Numbered from the stretch's first letter, positions 1 to 10,771 are shown. The stretch is 35,473 nucleotides of DNA from Chara braunii (GCA_003427395.1 BFEA01000083.1:2951123-2986595); one strand, 5' to 3'. The notes: generated from the letters alone by a model not told the origin. Numbers and translations are program-made.

Positions 1-1078
1 TCTGATGCTCAACACTTGTGATTTGGGTTGCTCAAACTCTTGTTTTTTCACTCTTACAGTAGTAGGTAGTGCTCCGATTTTTTCATGGATGATCTCATGC
101 TCAATTCTTGTGATTTGGGCTACTCAAACTCTTGTTTTTCACTCACACACTAGTAGGTAGTGCCCCGATTCCTTCATGGATGATCTCATGCTCAATACTT
201 GTGATTTCGTATTGTGTAGATCTTGCTTTTCATTCACATACTAATAGGAGATCCTCTGATTCTTCCATGGATGATCTTTTGCTCTAATCTTGTGATATAG
301 CCTAGTGTAGGTCTTGCTTTTCACTCACATGCTAGTAGGAGATGGTTCGATTCTTTCATGGATGATCTCATACTCATTACTTGTGATTTGGTCTAGTGTA
401 GATCTTTGCTTATCACTCACATGCTAGTACGAGATGCTCCGATTCTTTCATGGATGATCTCATGCTCATTACTTGCGATTTGGTCTAGTGTAGATCTCAC
501 CTTTCAGTCACATGCTAGTAGGAGATGCTCCGATTCTTTCATGGATGATCTCTTGTTCAAATCTTGTCATATAGTCTTAGTATAACTCGTGTTTTTCACT
601 CATAAACTAGTAGGTAGTGCTCCCATTTTTTTATGGATGATGTCATGTTCAAATCTTGTGGTATAATCTAGTGTAACTCTTGCTTTCCACTCATATGCTA
701 GTAAGAGGTACTTCGATTCTTTTATGGATGATCTCATGTTCAAATTTTGTGGTATAGTCTTAGTGTAACTCTTGCTTTCCACTCATATGCTAGTAAGACA
801 TGCTCCGATTCTTCTATGGATGATCTCATGACCAATTCTTGTGATTTGGGCTACTTCAACTCTTGCTTTTCACTCTTATGCTAGTAGGTGATGCTCCGAT
901 TCTTCTACGGATGATCTCATGCTCAATACTTGTGATTTGGTCGAATGTAAGTCTGGATTTTCACCCATATGATAGTAGGAAATACTCTGATTCTTCCATA
1001 AATGATTTCGTGCTCAAGACTTGTGTTTTGGGACTAGTCTAGCTTGTGCTTTCCACTCACATAGTAGATGATGACATT
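1..1078. repeat. Satellite array block I, 91-bp monomer
   Basis: About 12 head-to-tail monomers of 91-92 bp. The landmark 'catggatgatctcatg' or a variant recurs at 84, 175, 266, 357, 449, 540, 632, 723, 815, 906 and 997, a very regular spacing. Each unit also carries 'gctccgattctt' just before the landmark and 'ctagtagg' about 20 bases before it. Monomers differ by scattered substitutions, so this is an old, partly diverged array rather than a recent expansion. It runs off the left edge of the window. I see no gene in it; reverse-strand open stretches of about 60 codons are by-products of the repeat. Confidence 0.93.
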
Positions 1079-1258
1079 CCATTTCAAACTTGGTTGCATG
1101 CATGAGCCATGGACATTTGTTTGAGCAAATCTCACTCACATACATGGCTCTACTCTCATATGATGGCATTCTGTCTCAAACCTTGGTGGCATATACAAGC
1201 CATGAGCATATGCTTGAGCAAGTCTTACTCACATACATGGCTCAACTCTCACATGATG
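1079..1258. repeat. Satellite array block II, two 93-bp monomers
   Basis: Two tandem units of 93 bp, marked by 'gcatgagccatggaca' near 1100 and 'caagccatgagcatat' near 1195, each followed by 'ctcacatacatggctc'. The block sits exactly between the 91-bp and the 92-bp families and keeps their register: the equivalents of the block I 'ctccgattc' motif fall near 1073 and 1166, then at 1259. It is best read as a third, divergent subfamily of the same satellite. Confidence 0.8.
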
Positions 1259-3430
1259 AGGTTCCGGTTCATACTTAGTTGATCTCTCCTCTATGTGCAT
1301 GCGTTTTGCACTAGTTCAATCTTCTCATTGCCAAGTTCATGTGTGTTGTGAGATTCCGGTTCATACTTAGTTGATCTCTCCTCCATGTGCATGTGTCTTT
1401 TCACTAGTTCAGTCTTCTTGTTGTCGAGTTCATGTGTGTTGTGATGTTCCGGTTCATACGTAGTTGATTTTTCCTCCAAGTGCATGTGTCCTTCACTAGT
1501 TCAAGTTTCTCATTGTCAAGTTCATGTGTGTTGTGATGTTCCGGTTCATACTTAGTTGATCTTTCCTCCAAGTGCATATGTCCTTGACTAGTTCAAGCTT
1601 CTCATTGTCAAGTTAATGTGTTTTGTGATGTTTCGGTTCATACTTAGTTGATTTCTCCTCTATGTGCATATGCTTTGCATTAGTTCAATATTCTCATTGT
1701 CAAGTTAATGTGTGTTGTGATGTTCCGGTTTATACTTAGTTGATCTCTCCTCCATATGCATGTGCCTCTTCACTAGTTCAATGTTCTCATTGTCGAGTTC
1801 ATATGTGTTGTGATGATCGGGTTCATACTTCGTTGATCTTTCCTCCAAGTGCATGTGTCCTTCACTAGTTCACGCTTCTCATTATCGAGTTCATGTGTGT
1901 TGTGATGTTCCGGTTCATACTTAGTTGATCTTTCCTCCACGTGCATGTATCCTTCACTAGTTCAAGTTTCTCATTGTCAAGTTCATGCGTGTTGTGATGT
2001 TCCGGTTCATACTTCGTTGATCTCTCATCCATGTGCATATGCCTTTTCACTAGTTCAATCTTCTCATTGTCGAGTCCATGTGTCTTGTGATGTTCCGGTT
2101 CATACTTAGTTGATGTCTCCTTCATGTGCATGTGCCTTTTCACTAGTTCAATCTTCTCATTGTCGAGTTCATGTGTGTTGTGATAATCCGGTTGATACTT
2201 AGTTGATCTCTCCTCCATGTGCATGTGCCTTTTCACTAGCTCTATCTTCTCATCGTCGAGTTCATGTGTATTGTAATGTTCCGGTTCATACTTAGTTGAT
2301 CTTTTCTACAAGTGCATGTGTCCTTCACTAGTTGAAGTTTCTCATTGTCAAGTTCATGTGTGTTGTGATGTACCGGTTCATACTTAGTTGACCTTTCCTC
2401 CATGTGCATGTGTCTTTCACTAGTTCAAACTTCTCATTGGCAAGTTCATGTGTGATAGGATGTTCCGGTTCATACTTTGTTGATCTTTCCTCCGTTTTGA
2501 TATGTCTTTCACTAGTTCAATCTTACCATTGTCAAGTGCATGAGTGATGTGCTGTTCCGGTTCATACTTGGTTGATCTTCCCTCTATGTGCATGTGCCTT
2601 TCACTAGTTCAGTTTTCTCATTGTCAAGTTCGTGTGTGTTGTGATGTTCCGGTTCGTACTTAGTTGATTTTTCATCCATGTGCATGCACCCTTCGTTAGT
2701 TCATTGTCAAGTTCGTGTGTGTTGATCTTGTGCTCTTCATTAGTTCAATCTTCTCCTTGTCAAAGTTCATGTGTGTTGTAATTGTTCCGGGTCATACTTG
2801 GTTGATATTTTCTCTATGTGCATGTGCCTTTCACTAGTTCAATCTTCTCGTTGTCGAATTCATGTGTGTTGTAGTGTTCCGGTTCATACTTAGCTGATCT
2901 TCTCTCGTTGTCAAATTCATGTGTGTTGTAGTATTCCGGTTCATACTTTTCATGTGTATTGTAGTATTCCGGTTTATACTTAGTTGATCTTCCCTCCATG
3001 TGCATATGCTCTTCATTAGTTCATTGTCAAGTTCATGTGTGTTGAATATTTCCTCCATGTGCATGTCTTCTCCATTAGTTCAATCTTCTCATTGTCAAGT
3101 TTATGTGTGTTGTAAGTTTTCCGATTCATACTAGGTTGATCTTCCCTCTATGTGCATGTGTCTTTCACTAATTCAATCCTCTCATTGTCAAGTTCATGTG
3201 TGTTGAAATGTTCCGGTTCGTACTTAGTTGATCTTTCCTCCATGTGCATGTACTCTTCGTGCATGTACTTTCCACTAGTTCAATTTTCTCATTGTCAAGT
3301 TCATGTGTGTTGTGATGTTCCGGTTCGTGCTTAGTTGACCTTTCCTGTATGTGCACGTACTTTCCACTAGTTCAATATCCTCATTGATAAATTCATGTAT
3401 GTTGAAGTGTTCCAATTCATACTTAGTTGA
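1259..3430. repeat. Satellite array block III, 92-93-bp monomer
   Basis: About 23 head-to-tail monomers with the core 'gatgttccggttcatac', then 'ttagttgatctctcctcc', 'atgtgcatgtg', 'cactagttcaatcttctc' and 'ttcatgtgtgttg'. The 'ttccgg' landmark falls at 1262, 1354, 1447 and 1539, giving a 92-93 bp period. Shortened or rearranged monomers lie at about 2690-3060, where the period breaks to roughly 50-60 bp. Read on the minus strand, a 93-bp monomer is a 31-codon open unit, so short repetitive open frames appear wherever adjacent monomers are 93 bp long. Confidence 0.93.
1865..2236 (-). other. Reverse-strand open frame inside the satellite (four monomers)
   Basis: A 123-codon open frame on the minus strand made of a 31-residue repeat with the consensus RSTKYEPEHHNTHELDNEK followed by IELVKRHMHMEE. 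It is the longest of several such stretches. It stays open only because these monomers happen to be 93 bp; 92-bp neighbours break it. The repeat is charged and hydrophilic, with no recognisable domain, signal peptide or membrane segment. I regard it as satellite-derived and probably not a gene. A decayed repetitive protein gene as the origin of the satellite cannot be excluded. Confidence 0.2.
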
Positions 3431-3441
3431 TATTTCACTAC

Positions 3442-3507
3442 GGATGGGTGACCACATTTGACTGCTACTACTATGGGATGGGTGACCAACATTTGGCTCC
3501 TACTACG
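3442..3507. repeat. Short 34-bp tandem duplication at the satellite edge
   Basis: Two adjacent copies of 'ggatgggtgaccacattt' followed by 'gctactact' (second copy 'gaccaacatttggctcc' then 'tactac'). They lie directly after the last satellite monomer and before the CT tract. Confidence 0.7.
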
Positions 3508-3542
3508 GGGAGCTGATTTGATTTGGATTAGACGTCTCTTCT

Positions 3543-3607
3543 GTTCTCTCTCTCTTTCTCTTTCTCTCTCTCTCTCCCTCTCTCTCTCCCTCTCTCTCTC
3601 TCTCTCT

Positions 3608-3690
<83 letters not shown>
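3543..3690. repeat. (CT)n microsatellite
   Basis: Nearly pure CT/TCTC dinucleotide repeat of about 150 bp with a few TTTC and CCTC interruptions in its first half. It produces spurious Leu-Ser frames on the plus strand and Arg-Glu frames on the minus strand. Confidence 0.97.
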
Positions 3691-3692
<2 letters not shown>

Positions 3693-4853
3693 CCCTCTCC
3701 CACTCATTCCCTCTTTCTCCCTCTTCGCCTTGCCCCCTCTCTCTCCCTTTCCCTCACTTGGCATATGACTAACCCCTCTCCCCTCACTTGTTACATTGTC
3801 AGGGTGCGAACGGTAAAAAGAGATCAGACCTCACTTGGTGGAGAGAGAGGGCAAGGGAAGGGTAGCCGGTCCCTTGTGCCACCAAGAAGGCAAAGGAAAA
3901 GTGCGTTTGGAAAAGTGGGAAATGGCAGAATCCGGAGAAAGTATAAGTTGAAACAAGGTTAGTTTGACTCAACCATTTCCCCGACTGCATGGCTATGAGA
4001 AGAGGATGGACTGATTGAGCAAAGAGAGGGAACAAAGAGCAGCCAAAACACACGGAAAGATAGGCATGTAGGAAGGGCTATGTGTCGACTCCCAATGGGG
4101 AATTGTATGGATCTTGCTTTGTGTAGGACTGTGCAGGTAAGTGAAGGCTAGGGATGCCTTGAGCGGGATAGGGACGGGAGGAACCGGACGGCAAAAAGGA
4201 AAAGGGAAGAGGGGCAAAGGGGCCACGAGACCCTTAGCTTAAAGCCAATCCATGAAAATGACCTTTGCGTTTGAGACTTTGAGTGTGAATGAGGGAATGG
4301 AGTGCAACCTTGCCAAGGGAAGTGTGATGTTGTGTGTGCATGCATGTAAAGGCCCCGAAAAGACTAAGGGGTCTTCGTCGATAGGGTTGAATGAGATGTA
4401 GGAGACCCGATGGGTGCGTAGAGGCGAGGGGGAGGACGGCATCACCGCACCCCGATGACGTCGTAGGATCACAATGCTTAGGGAAATGGTGTGCGGCCTA
4501 AGGATGACGCTTAGCCTGCGCACAAGAGAAGAAAACTCTCAAAGAACCCCTGGACTGCCTGCTTTTTGGAAGAAGCAATTGCTTCATAATACAACCAAAA
4601 ATCGAAAAAAAAAATCAGCGTTGCGGAAAGACCAGCGAGACTGCCACCCGGCGTGAGGGCTGAGCTACATCCCCAATGTCAAAGCTCTCTCGCGCGATGA
4701 CCCACACCCATCCATCTCAAAGCACTAGGTGGGGGTGACCCTGGGACGAATGGCCCTCGCCCTGAGCATGAGCGTGGGCGGGCCAAGCCAACTGGGACCC
4801 GAAGTGGGGTCGACTAAGGCTCGAAAGTCTACCGGGGTTTGGCCTACACCGGG
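3691..4853. other. Unassigned DNA, no supported gene
   Basis: The first ~60 bases are still pyrimidine rich (cctctcc/ccctctt). The rest is mixed sequence with open frames of at most about 95 codons on either strand, none with a recognisable motif. A moderately GC-rich patch lies at 4720-4850. No tandem repeat or inverted repeat of note was seen. The right boundary is where similarity to the second copy of the 3.5-kb repeat begins. Confidence 0.5.
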
Positions 4854-4886
4854 TCCGCTTTATACCGACTTCATTGTGTACAGGGC
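4854..4886. repeat. 16-bp minisatellite, two units (copy A)
   Basis: Units 'tccgctttataccgac' and 'ttcattgtgtacaggg'. They correspond to the last two of seven units in copy B at 24279-24391. This is the left limit of the A/B similarity. Confidence 0.65.
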
Positions 4887-5210
4887 GCTCACTCATTTTC
4901 CCTCTGCTGTGGGTCAGATGCTTGCCCCTTTATCTTCGTTTTACGACGAGGGCCTGCCCTCTGACTTCTACTCAGTAATGAGTGTTTGATCGCTCAGTTA
5001 TGGGGTAGGTGCAAGCAGAGGAAAGAAACGTTGCATGGGCGGCGCGTGGATTTGCACTGTTGTATAGAAGTCCTTTCGCATTACGTTTTTTTTTGTTTTT
5101 TTTTTTTTAGTCGCAGCGCTATGGTTCTGGGGATGTCGCTCGCTCACTAACTACTATATTTGTCTTTTTGCCTAGACTTTTGAGCGTCGATCTCCCTCCT
5201 TTGTCATATC

Positions 5211-5369
5211 ATGACGAGCGAACAGTCCAGTTCTGATTCCCGAGTTAAGTATGGACGGCCTAACATGACCGACCTTTACACTTCGGTTGCCATTGATCTA
5301 GCCAATAAGTCGCGGTCGGTACGGGGGCCAAAGAAAAAAAAATGGGAGCACCCGCGGCCGCATTGGTAG
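5211..5369 (+). CDS. Small conserved open frame in the 3.5-kb repeat (copy A), unknown
   Basis: ATG-initiated frame of 52 codons starting MTSEQSSSDS, with KYGRPNMTDLYTS in the middle and GPKKKKWEHP near the end. The matching frame in copy B (25198-25344) keeps the same start, the KYGRP and LTDLYTS motifs, the lysine run and the stop. That conservation across two diverged copies is the only support for coding. The stop lies in TGG-TAG-GAGG, whose GG/GTAGGA could instead be a splice donor, so this may be a first exon. A 9-A run precedes WEHP; a second 63-codon frame shared by both copies begins there in another phase (5342-5533). I do not recognise the family. Confidence 0.35.
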   Translation: MTSEQSSSDSRVKYGRPNMTDLYTSVAIDLANKSRSVRGPKKKKWEHPRPHW

Positions 5370-5533
5370 GAGGCTCATCACCCTGCGGGGGTCATGAGCC
5401 CTCTCCTTGCCATCGGACGCGGGTTCCAGTTAGGGGTACGCTGGTGGCACGCTTTGAGGGGAAGGAAGCGCTCATCGGTAACCCGTTATGGTACCACCTC
5501 GTCGAAACCTGGGTCAATTTACCTCAAAAGTGA
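5342..5533 (+). CDS. 63-codon open frame shared by both repeat copies, unknown
   Basis: Starts MGAPAAALVGGSSPCGG and ends WVNLPQK; copy B has a frame of identical length at 25317-25508. It overlaps the preceding small frame at a run of nine A residues, so a one-base difference in that run would join the two into one frame of about 105 codons. Cys and His residues (PCGGHEPSPCHR) are conserved between the copies, but the spacing does not match a zinc finger I can name. It could be a real exon, a decayed one, or chance; absolute identity of length in two copies is weak support. Confidence 0.3.
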   Translation: MGAPAAALVGGSSPCGGHEPSPCHRTRVPVRGTLVARFEGKEALIGNPLWYHLVETWVNLPQK

Positions 5534-5804
5534 CCGTTGGTGTTCGGCTCCTCTGTCTTTATTTCACTCTATTTGTCTCACGAATTTTTGTCTTTTTTTT
5601 TTTATTATTATTTTTCTTGCAAAATTTGAAAGGGGGAAGGGAACATGGGTCCCTCGTTCAGCGCCCCGGGATCACGGTGAGAGGCGATGTTATAAAGAAA
5701 GAAGAGTCTTTGACTACTCAGGCTCAATGTAGTCTTCCTGTGTTGTTTGTTGGTGAGCCGAGCGGGGCGCTGTGCTACAGTGTGAGCAAGGGGGAACCCT
5801 GTTC

Positions 5805-6474
5805 GTGTGTGCTTGCGCCGAGTGTTTGGCCCCGACTATCTTAGGCTTCTGCGGCTTGGTATCGGCGTGCAAACTAACGAAAAAGGAGGTGACCATGGTA
5901 CGTAGCAGCGGGTTGCATGGCTACAGGCCAAGGTGTCTCCACTTCCTTTGGAGGTGGGAGTGAACGTCGGGAGAAGGACCTACAGTGACGGCTATAATGG
6001 ACTATAGCTACGGTAGGCACAAGAAAAACTGAAGATAAACGTAGGGGGCAAAGAGGAAGAGATGAGAGCGGATCAGGGGTTGCAGTTGGCAATTATGGAG
6101 GCGAAGAATCTTGTCGGGCGAAGGTGCAGGCGTGGCGGAATGACTGTGGGTATGAGGGTAACCGTTGCTTACCATGAGCATGACTCTTCTACCGAAACCA
6201 CGACCAGAGAAGTGCAGCACGCCGATCGGGATTCTGAAGGTGAGTCTGAAATGAATGATGCAGAGGCGACCCAGTCCTAGCACGGATGGGACCAGTGGCG
6301 ACGGGATCACCCACCTGCAGAACCCGTGGAGAGGGGCCAGGAGGCCAGCTCGTGACGACATGAGCGGGGCCAAGGTCGCTAGGCGGACGAGAGGCTCACT
6401 CACGACGGCAGAAGAACAGACGGAGACCATGATACGAGAGAGAGAGAGACGAGACGGGTGTATGCGAGTACAAC
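5805..6474 (+). pseudogene. Decayed exon-like frame in copy A, unknown product
   Basis: Counterpart of the long frame in copy B at 25811-26474. Here it is cut by a TGA at 5961-5963 (CGA in B), by small indels near 6022-6050, and by a one-base difference near 6271 that leads to a TAG. Open pieces are 5772-5963, 6062-6280 and 6255-6509. The second piece contains MTVGMRVTVAYHEHDSS and the third STDGTSGDGITHLQNPWR and ETMIRERERRDG. The frame meets a strong splice-donor match, CAACAG/GTATGC, at 6474/6475. The Ser/Thr/Asp/Glu-rich composition suggests a disordered, possibly nuclear protein region. I recognise no domain. Confidence 0.4.
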
Positions 6475-6645
6475 AGGTATGCTATAAAAAAAAGTTGACG
6501 TCAACTTGACTTCCCCATGCGGGAAGTTAAGGCGAGGGGACACACACAAAGAGGGAGAATGAGGTCGTCCCAAAGACTTTTTTTTTTTGATGTCACCTGC
6601 TAATCGGCACGCCAGCAGCTTATTTCGAGAGGGAGGTTTCGTCCA

Positions 6646-6996
6646 CTAGTTGCTTGAAGGTCGTCGCTCTCCTGGTCTTGAAGGGAGCTCGAGCGTGCAT
6701 AGGCATGCAGTGGAAGCCACCGCACGTGACCTTTGTGCACTCTGATGACGGAGAGACTTTGGTGACACTAGCTGCCTCCTTCCCCTGATATGCTCTGTCC
6801 AGGCAATTTTCCGTCCGTCGCAGTCGACTCGCCTTTTAATCTCGGAATGGTAGGAAAGGGCTTGCCTCTCCCGCTTCGTGTGCGTGATCCGGGTCACACC
6901 CCGCTGCTGCACGGAGACCATCTGGGAAGAAATGCTGGTCAAGATTGAGTTGAAGGGGGTCACTGGTAATGCGTGAAGGGAGAGAGGCGCAGTCAC
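6646..6996 (-). other. Reverse-strand open frame in copy A, doubtful
   Basis: 116-codon minus-strand frame containing SSQMVSVQQRGVTRITH and EIKRRVDCDGRKIAWTEH. In copy B the equivalent frame stops early because TGG (Trp) reads TAG at the matching site. Differences between the copies alter residues freely, so there is little sign of purifying selection. It probably is not a gene. An exon in the opposite orientation to the other frames of the repeat cannot be excluded. Confidence 0.15.
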
Positions 6997-8385
6997 CGAC
7001 GTTGTGTACTACTACGATCAGGAAAAGGAAGGGGGAGGGGAGTTGAGCGAGATAGAAAGTCAGACAAAGATTCAATTCATCTCTAAAGCCACCTTAAGTG
7101 GTGAATATGTCTTGAGCCCGCAGTTGTCTCACCTCTTGACTGCGCGAAGATCGAAGAGATGCTTTCCACTCACGCAGACTGAGAAGACCAGTAAACTCGG
7201 TGAGTTTTCACGACAGAGCTCGGGAGTGACTGGGTAAAGCTCGTTGACTCTGCCCGCGTGGAAACACGGATTCCGTGATGAAGAAGGCACGATGGGGACC
7301 ACTATTGCGTTTGGGACGGCTGATCGGGAGAAGTCATTGATTTCTCGTAGGCTTGCGTTGCGCCTGTCTGTTGACGTCAACGGTTTTCGGGTGAGGTTGT
7401 CTGCCCCTTCATTTCGCTAGCGCTCTCCTTTTGGAGGAGATGAGAGTAATTGTGCGTCATGCAGTCGTAATGTGACGCGTTAAGCACCCAATTGCCTTCA
7501 TCGTCTTGACATGATGAGCATGTTTTGACTATCCGTTTCCATCTTGTAAGAGCAGTGTAGCTATGCGTAGTGAAGAAGGGGAAGCGACTATTGATTGTCA
7601 GGGTACGACGAGGAGTAGGTGGCTCTCTCAAAATTTTCCGGAAAACTGTATATGAGGAAGGAGTTTTGGGAGTCTGTCTTCGGACGAGAGCGAGCATGTA
7701 TGTAATGTGGTCGGTGCCACGAGCTTGTATCTCCTGTGTGATCAGCGGTACTTTCCTCTGTTGAGTTGGGCGAGGTCAAAAGAAGCGCATGTGGTGTGTA
7801 CTAGTAGCTGACTCGAGGGGAAGAAATCAGACAAAGGGACTGTCTGCATCCGCATTCTCGTGCAACCCTTGTTAGCCGTCACCGTATGGTAAGTCTTGCC
7901 ATGAAGTAGGGGTGAGGTGGTGAATACTGTTTAATAAAGCAGTTAACTGCATGTTTAGTCTCCCACCTGCTTCTTGGCCATAACCGGACGATACGATAAA
8001 ATTGCGACTAGTAAGGTAATTGCATACATTACTATCTGAAAGACTGACATCAACTCTCGCGAGGAAGCAGGTGTGTATCGGTGAAGGTCTAAGTCACTCA
8101 TTAATGGACTGAGTTCTTGTTTACTATTAAGTTGTGACCGCTTAATGGGTTGCCTCTCATGCACTTCCTTCTAAATGTTTCTTGATAGGATACTGGGTTA
8201 ATTAAGGAGGAGAGAGAGACCTCTGCTCGAGGTTCCCGATGCTAGAGCTCTTCAACCACGTTGACCATGTTGTGTTCACCCCGTAAGATGGTTGAAAACT
8301 CTTCAACGGTGATCAATAATTGATGTGAGTAGTCATAGTTGCTGGTGTTTTCAGAGGCGGGGGACTGGCCTCCAGACATTTCTCG

Positions 8386-10692
8386 GGTTATTAGGGGTGA
8401 CGCGACTCAAAGAGAGGCGGTGAGCTCTTTCGTTTGAAAATCAAGGGGCTGCGGACCAAATGCATGTTTGTTGAAGGCTTTGAGCTCGTCCTTTTGCCCC
8501 TCTTCTTTCATGAAGTTCTCTGTTTGTAAATTAAACCCTCTTATGAGTAGCTGATTAGTAGCTAAAGTGGGTTTGGAGGTAATTCCAGAGTCTGTCGGAC
8601 CGTTAGCCTCCTCTCACCGAAAAAAAAAAGGCACTTCTGGTCGAGGAATTAATGGGGGATTCAACCCCCGATCTGGGTAGTCTTACCTAATCTGATGGGA
8701 AAAAGGAAAGCTATTTTGAGGATGATCAATTATCTGTTCGCAAAATTTTTGCTTGATGGGGATTAACGATTCTCGTGCATTGGACTGAGTTTTATCGAAA
8801 GAAAAGAGAGGAATCCTGGCGAATGACAGTAACGGAAGACCCTGAGACATATCGTCATGCATCTCGGGCGGATAGCTATGGGTCTTGCCAAATTCCCAGT
8901 TTAATTGTGAAAATGATGAGACTCACCAGCACATTGCATGATATCAGAGTAGCAGTTCACAAGTTGCATGTCACTCTATGCCACGACAAAACCATGGTAA
9001 ATATGGTTCGATTGCTCATACGAAGTTGAGCCGAAATCAGAGGCATGCAACACCGTTCTGTCGAGAGTGAAGTTATGACACTTCCTCGGTCTAAGTGGTG
9101 ATTTTTGCTAGTAGTACAATCAAATATTCGTAATGAGGTTATCAACTTATCACCACTTGGCACCATATGTGCTACACAACTGAAGTTCAATCCCAAACAC
9201 GTGTGGAAAAGCAAGCGGTGACACTCTGCATGTTGTTATGGGGCGGAGTCTGGGAGATAATGTTGTCTTGCGTGATGTTAGGGCCATGTCCCTTGAATAA
9301 CCACTGGACCTGGTATAAATCAATTTGCCTGATTAGCCTTGAGTGAGACCGCGACAGCCAGCCTCGTGTAAGGGCCGCACCTTGGTGTTCTTATGCGACA
9401 CACTCTTGAGAAATCCCTGTTGAGAACTCGTCGGGGGACTGTCTAGCAGAAACCCGTCCCGAGTGGTCAGGTTTTCGGCCCTCTGGTCACCGAGTAATCC
9501 GAGTTTGTTGAACTGACAACAAGTCTCAGACAGGTAGTACGGGTCGCTGGACTAGTGGTCAAGGTGGGAGGGATACCCAGCGCAGAATGCAAAATCAAGT
9601 GATCACCCAACCTATGGCGCACAAGAGATGACGCCGGGCCTCCTCCGTCCCCTATCTAGTGATAGTGTGTTTTTTATTCTCTAAGAAGAAAAAAAAGAGG
9701 AAAATCGTAAGTTGTGGGCAGGATCAGAATCGACCCAGTCGTCGAGTAAACAGCATATAGGCTGAGCCTGACCCTCACTTTGCCTCACGCAAAAAGCACA
9801 ATTAGGACAGGATCTATCCGGATCTTGGCGGGTCAGTCTGGCAGGAATCCGAGAGAGCTTAGTCTATCCCCCACATTGTCAACTGGGTTCCCTTTAGTGA
9901 TTTACATGACGAACTGACTCGCGCCTTGGCTGCAGCAACCCAACAACTGGAAATTGGCCGTTGTACTACGACTACTAGATTACATCTTGATCAACATCAG
10001 TCACTCAACACTTTCTTCAGGGACATTCAGATTAAGTTGTCCGTGCCTATTCTAATATGGGAGTATGTTTGGGTTGCCCAAGTTCAGGAGCGCTGATCGC
10101 TCTCGGTTAGACCGTCTCACGTCAGTTGTCACTGTTCTGATCCGATCCTGCATCAGCATTCGGCTAGTAGTCGAGCACAACCTACGCTGTAGCACCCCAC
10201 AGTCGCCCTAAATGGAACATCAACAGTTTGGGCCTAAGACCAATTTTCCTTTTCGGAGTGTGCCGCACATCTGGCCGTTCATAGTCTAGATTGACCACGA
10301 CCAGAGTCTTGGAGTGAAAAGGGGATCATGAAGACGGGGGAGGTCCTGGTGGTGAAAAGCGGATCAAATAGGGACAAGAGGGAAGGATAGGAGAAAGAGG
10401 CATGCCAAGATATGGAATCACACAGACAAGAATAGCGAGAACAAGCAGTCAAAATGGTCACGCGAGAAAGATATGTAGAATACGTGTTATACTTTTATGG
10501 CTACGACGGTAAACTACATAGAAACGGTGGAGCAGGCCAGGGCAAAACTCAGATAAGCTCAGGGGTGCCCAAATTCTCCTATCAAAACTCCACTAGCATT
10601 GGAGTCGGCAAGTGCCTCCTAGTAAATTGCAGTTTATCTCAAAGGTCTGACACTAAGTGATCCGCAGTTGGTGACTTGGTATTCCAGTATTA
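8386..10692. other. Unassigned DNA between copy A and the gag fragment
   Basis: No open frame over about 85 codons on either strand and no recognisable protein motif. Short A-rich tracts lie at 8619-8630 and 9684-9700. The stretch could be leader or LTR of the retroelement whose gag-like gene begins near 10951, but I found no matching LTR elsewhere in the window. Nothing else is supported. Confidence 0.5.
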
Positions 10693-10771
10693 AATCAGCA
10701 CCTAATCAGTGTACAGTCAGTATTCGATCAACACTCAATCAGCATTCGATCAGCATCCAATCAACTTTCAA
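10693..10771. repeat. 11-bp minisatellite, about seven units
   Basis: Units such as 'aatcagcacct', 'aatcagtgtac', 'atcagcattcg', 'atcagcatcca' and 'atcaactttca' follow each other in tandem with a shared 'atcagca' core. The tract lies about 180 bp upstream of the gag-like frame. Confidence 0.75.

Larger units (their letters stand above)
4854..8385. repeat. Copy A of a ~3.5-kb dispersed repeat
   Basis: Collinear with 24279-28358. By eye the two are roughly 90 percent identical over about 3.5 kb once two length differences are removed: a 16-bp minisatellite (two units here, seven in B) and a 461-bp insertion present only in B. Matched segments include 'tgtacagggc' at both left ends, 'ggccaaagaaaaaaaaatgg', 'gaccatggtacgtagcagc', 'ttgacgtcaacttgacttcc' and 'ttcagaggcgggggac' at the right end. 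Identity stops after 'ccagacattt' at about 8385, beyond which A continues into sequence absent from B. I found no terminal repeats, so the class is unknown; a long LTR, a fragment of a larger transposon or a duplicated gene segment are all possible. Confidence 0.85.

Noticed and set aside
1-3430. CRISPR array
   Set aside because: The units are contiguous and diverged as a whole, with no alternation of conserved repeats and unique spacers, and the context is eukaryotic.
3458-3772. Leu/Ser-rich and Arg/Glu-rich frames over the CT tract
   Set aside because: Simple translation of a dinucleotide microsatellite, open in several frames at once.
8648-8690. tRNA T-arm-like hairpin 'gggggattcaaccccc'
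   Set aside because: No acceptor stem, D-arm or anticodon arm can be placed around it; the T-loop consensus is not met.
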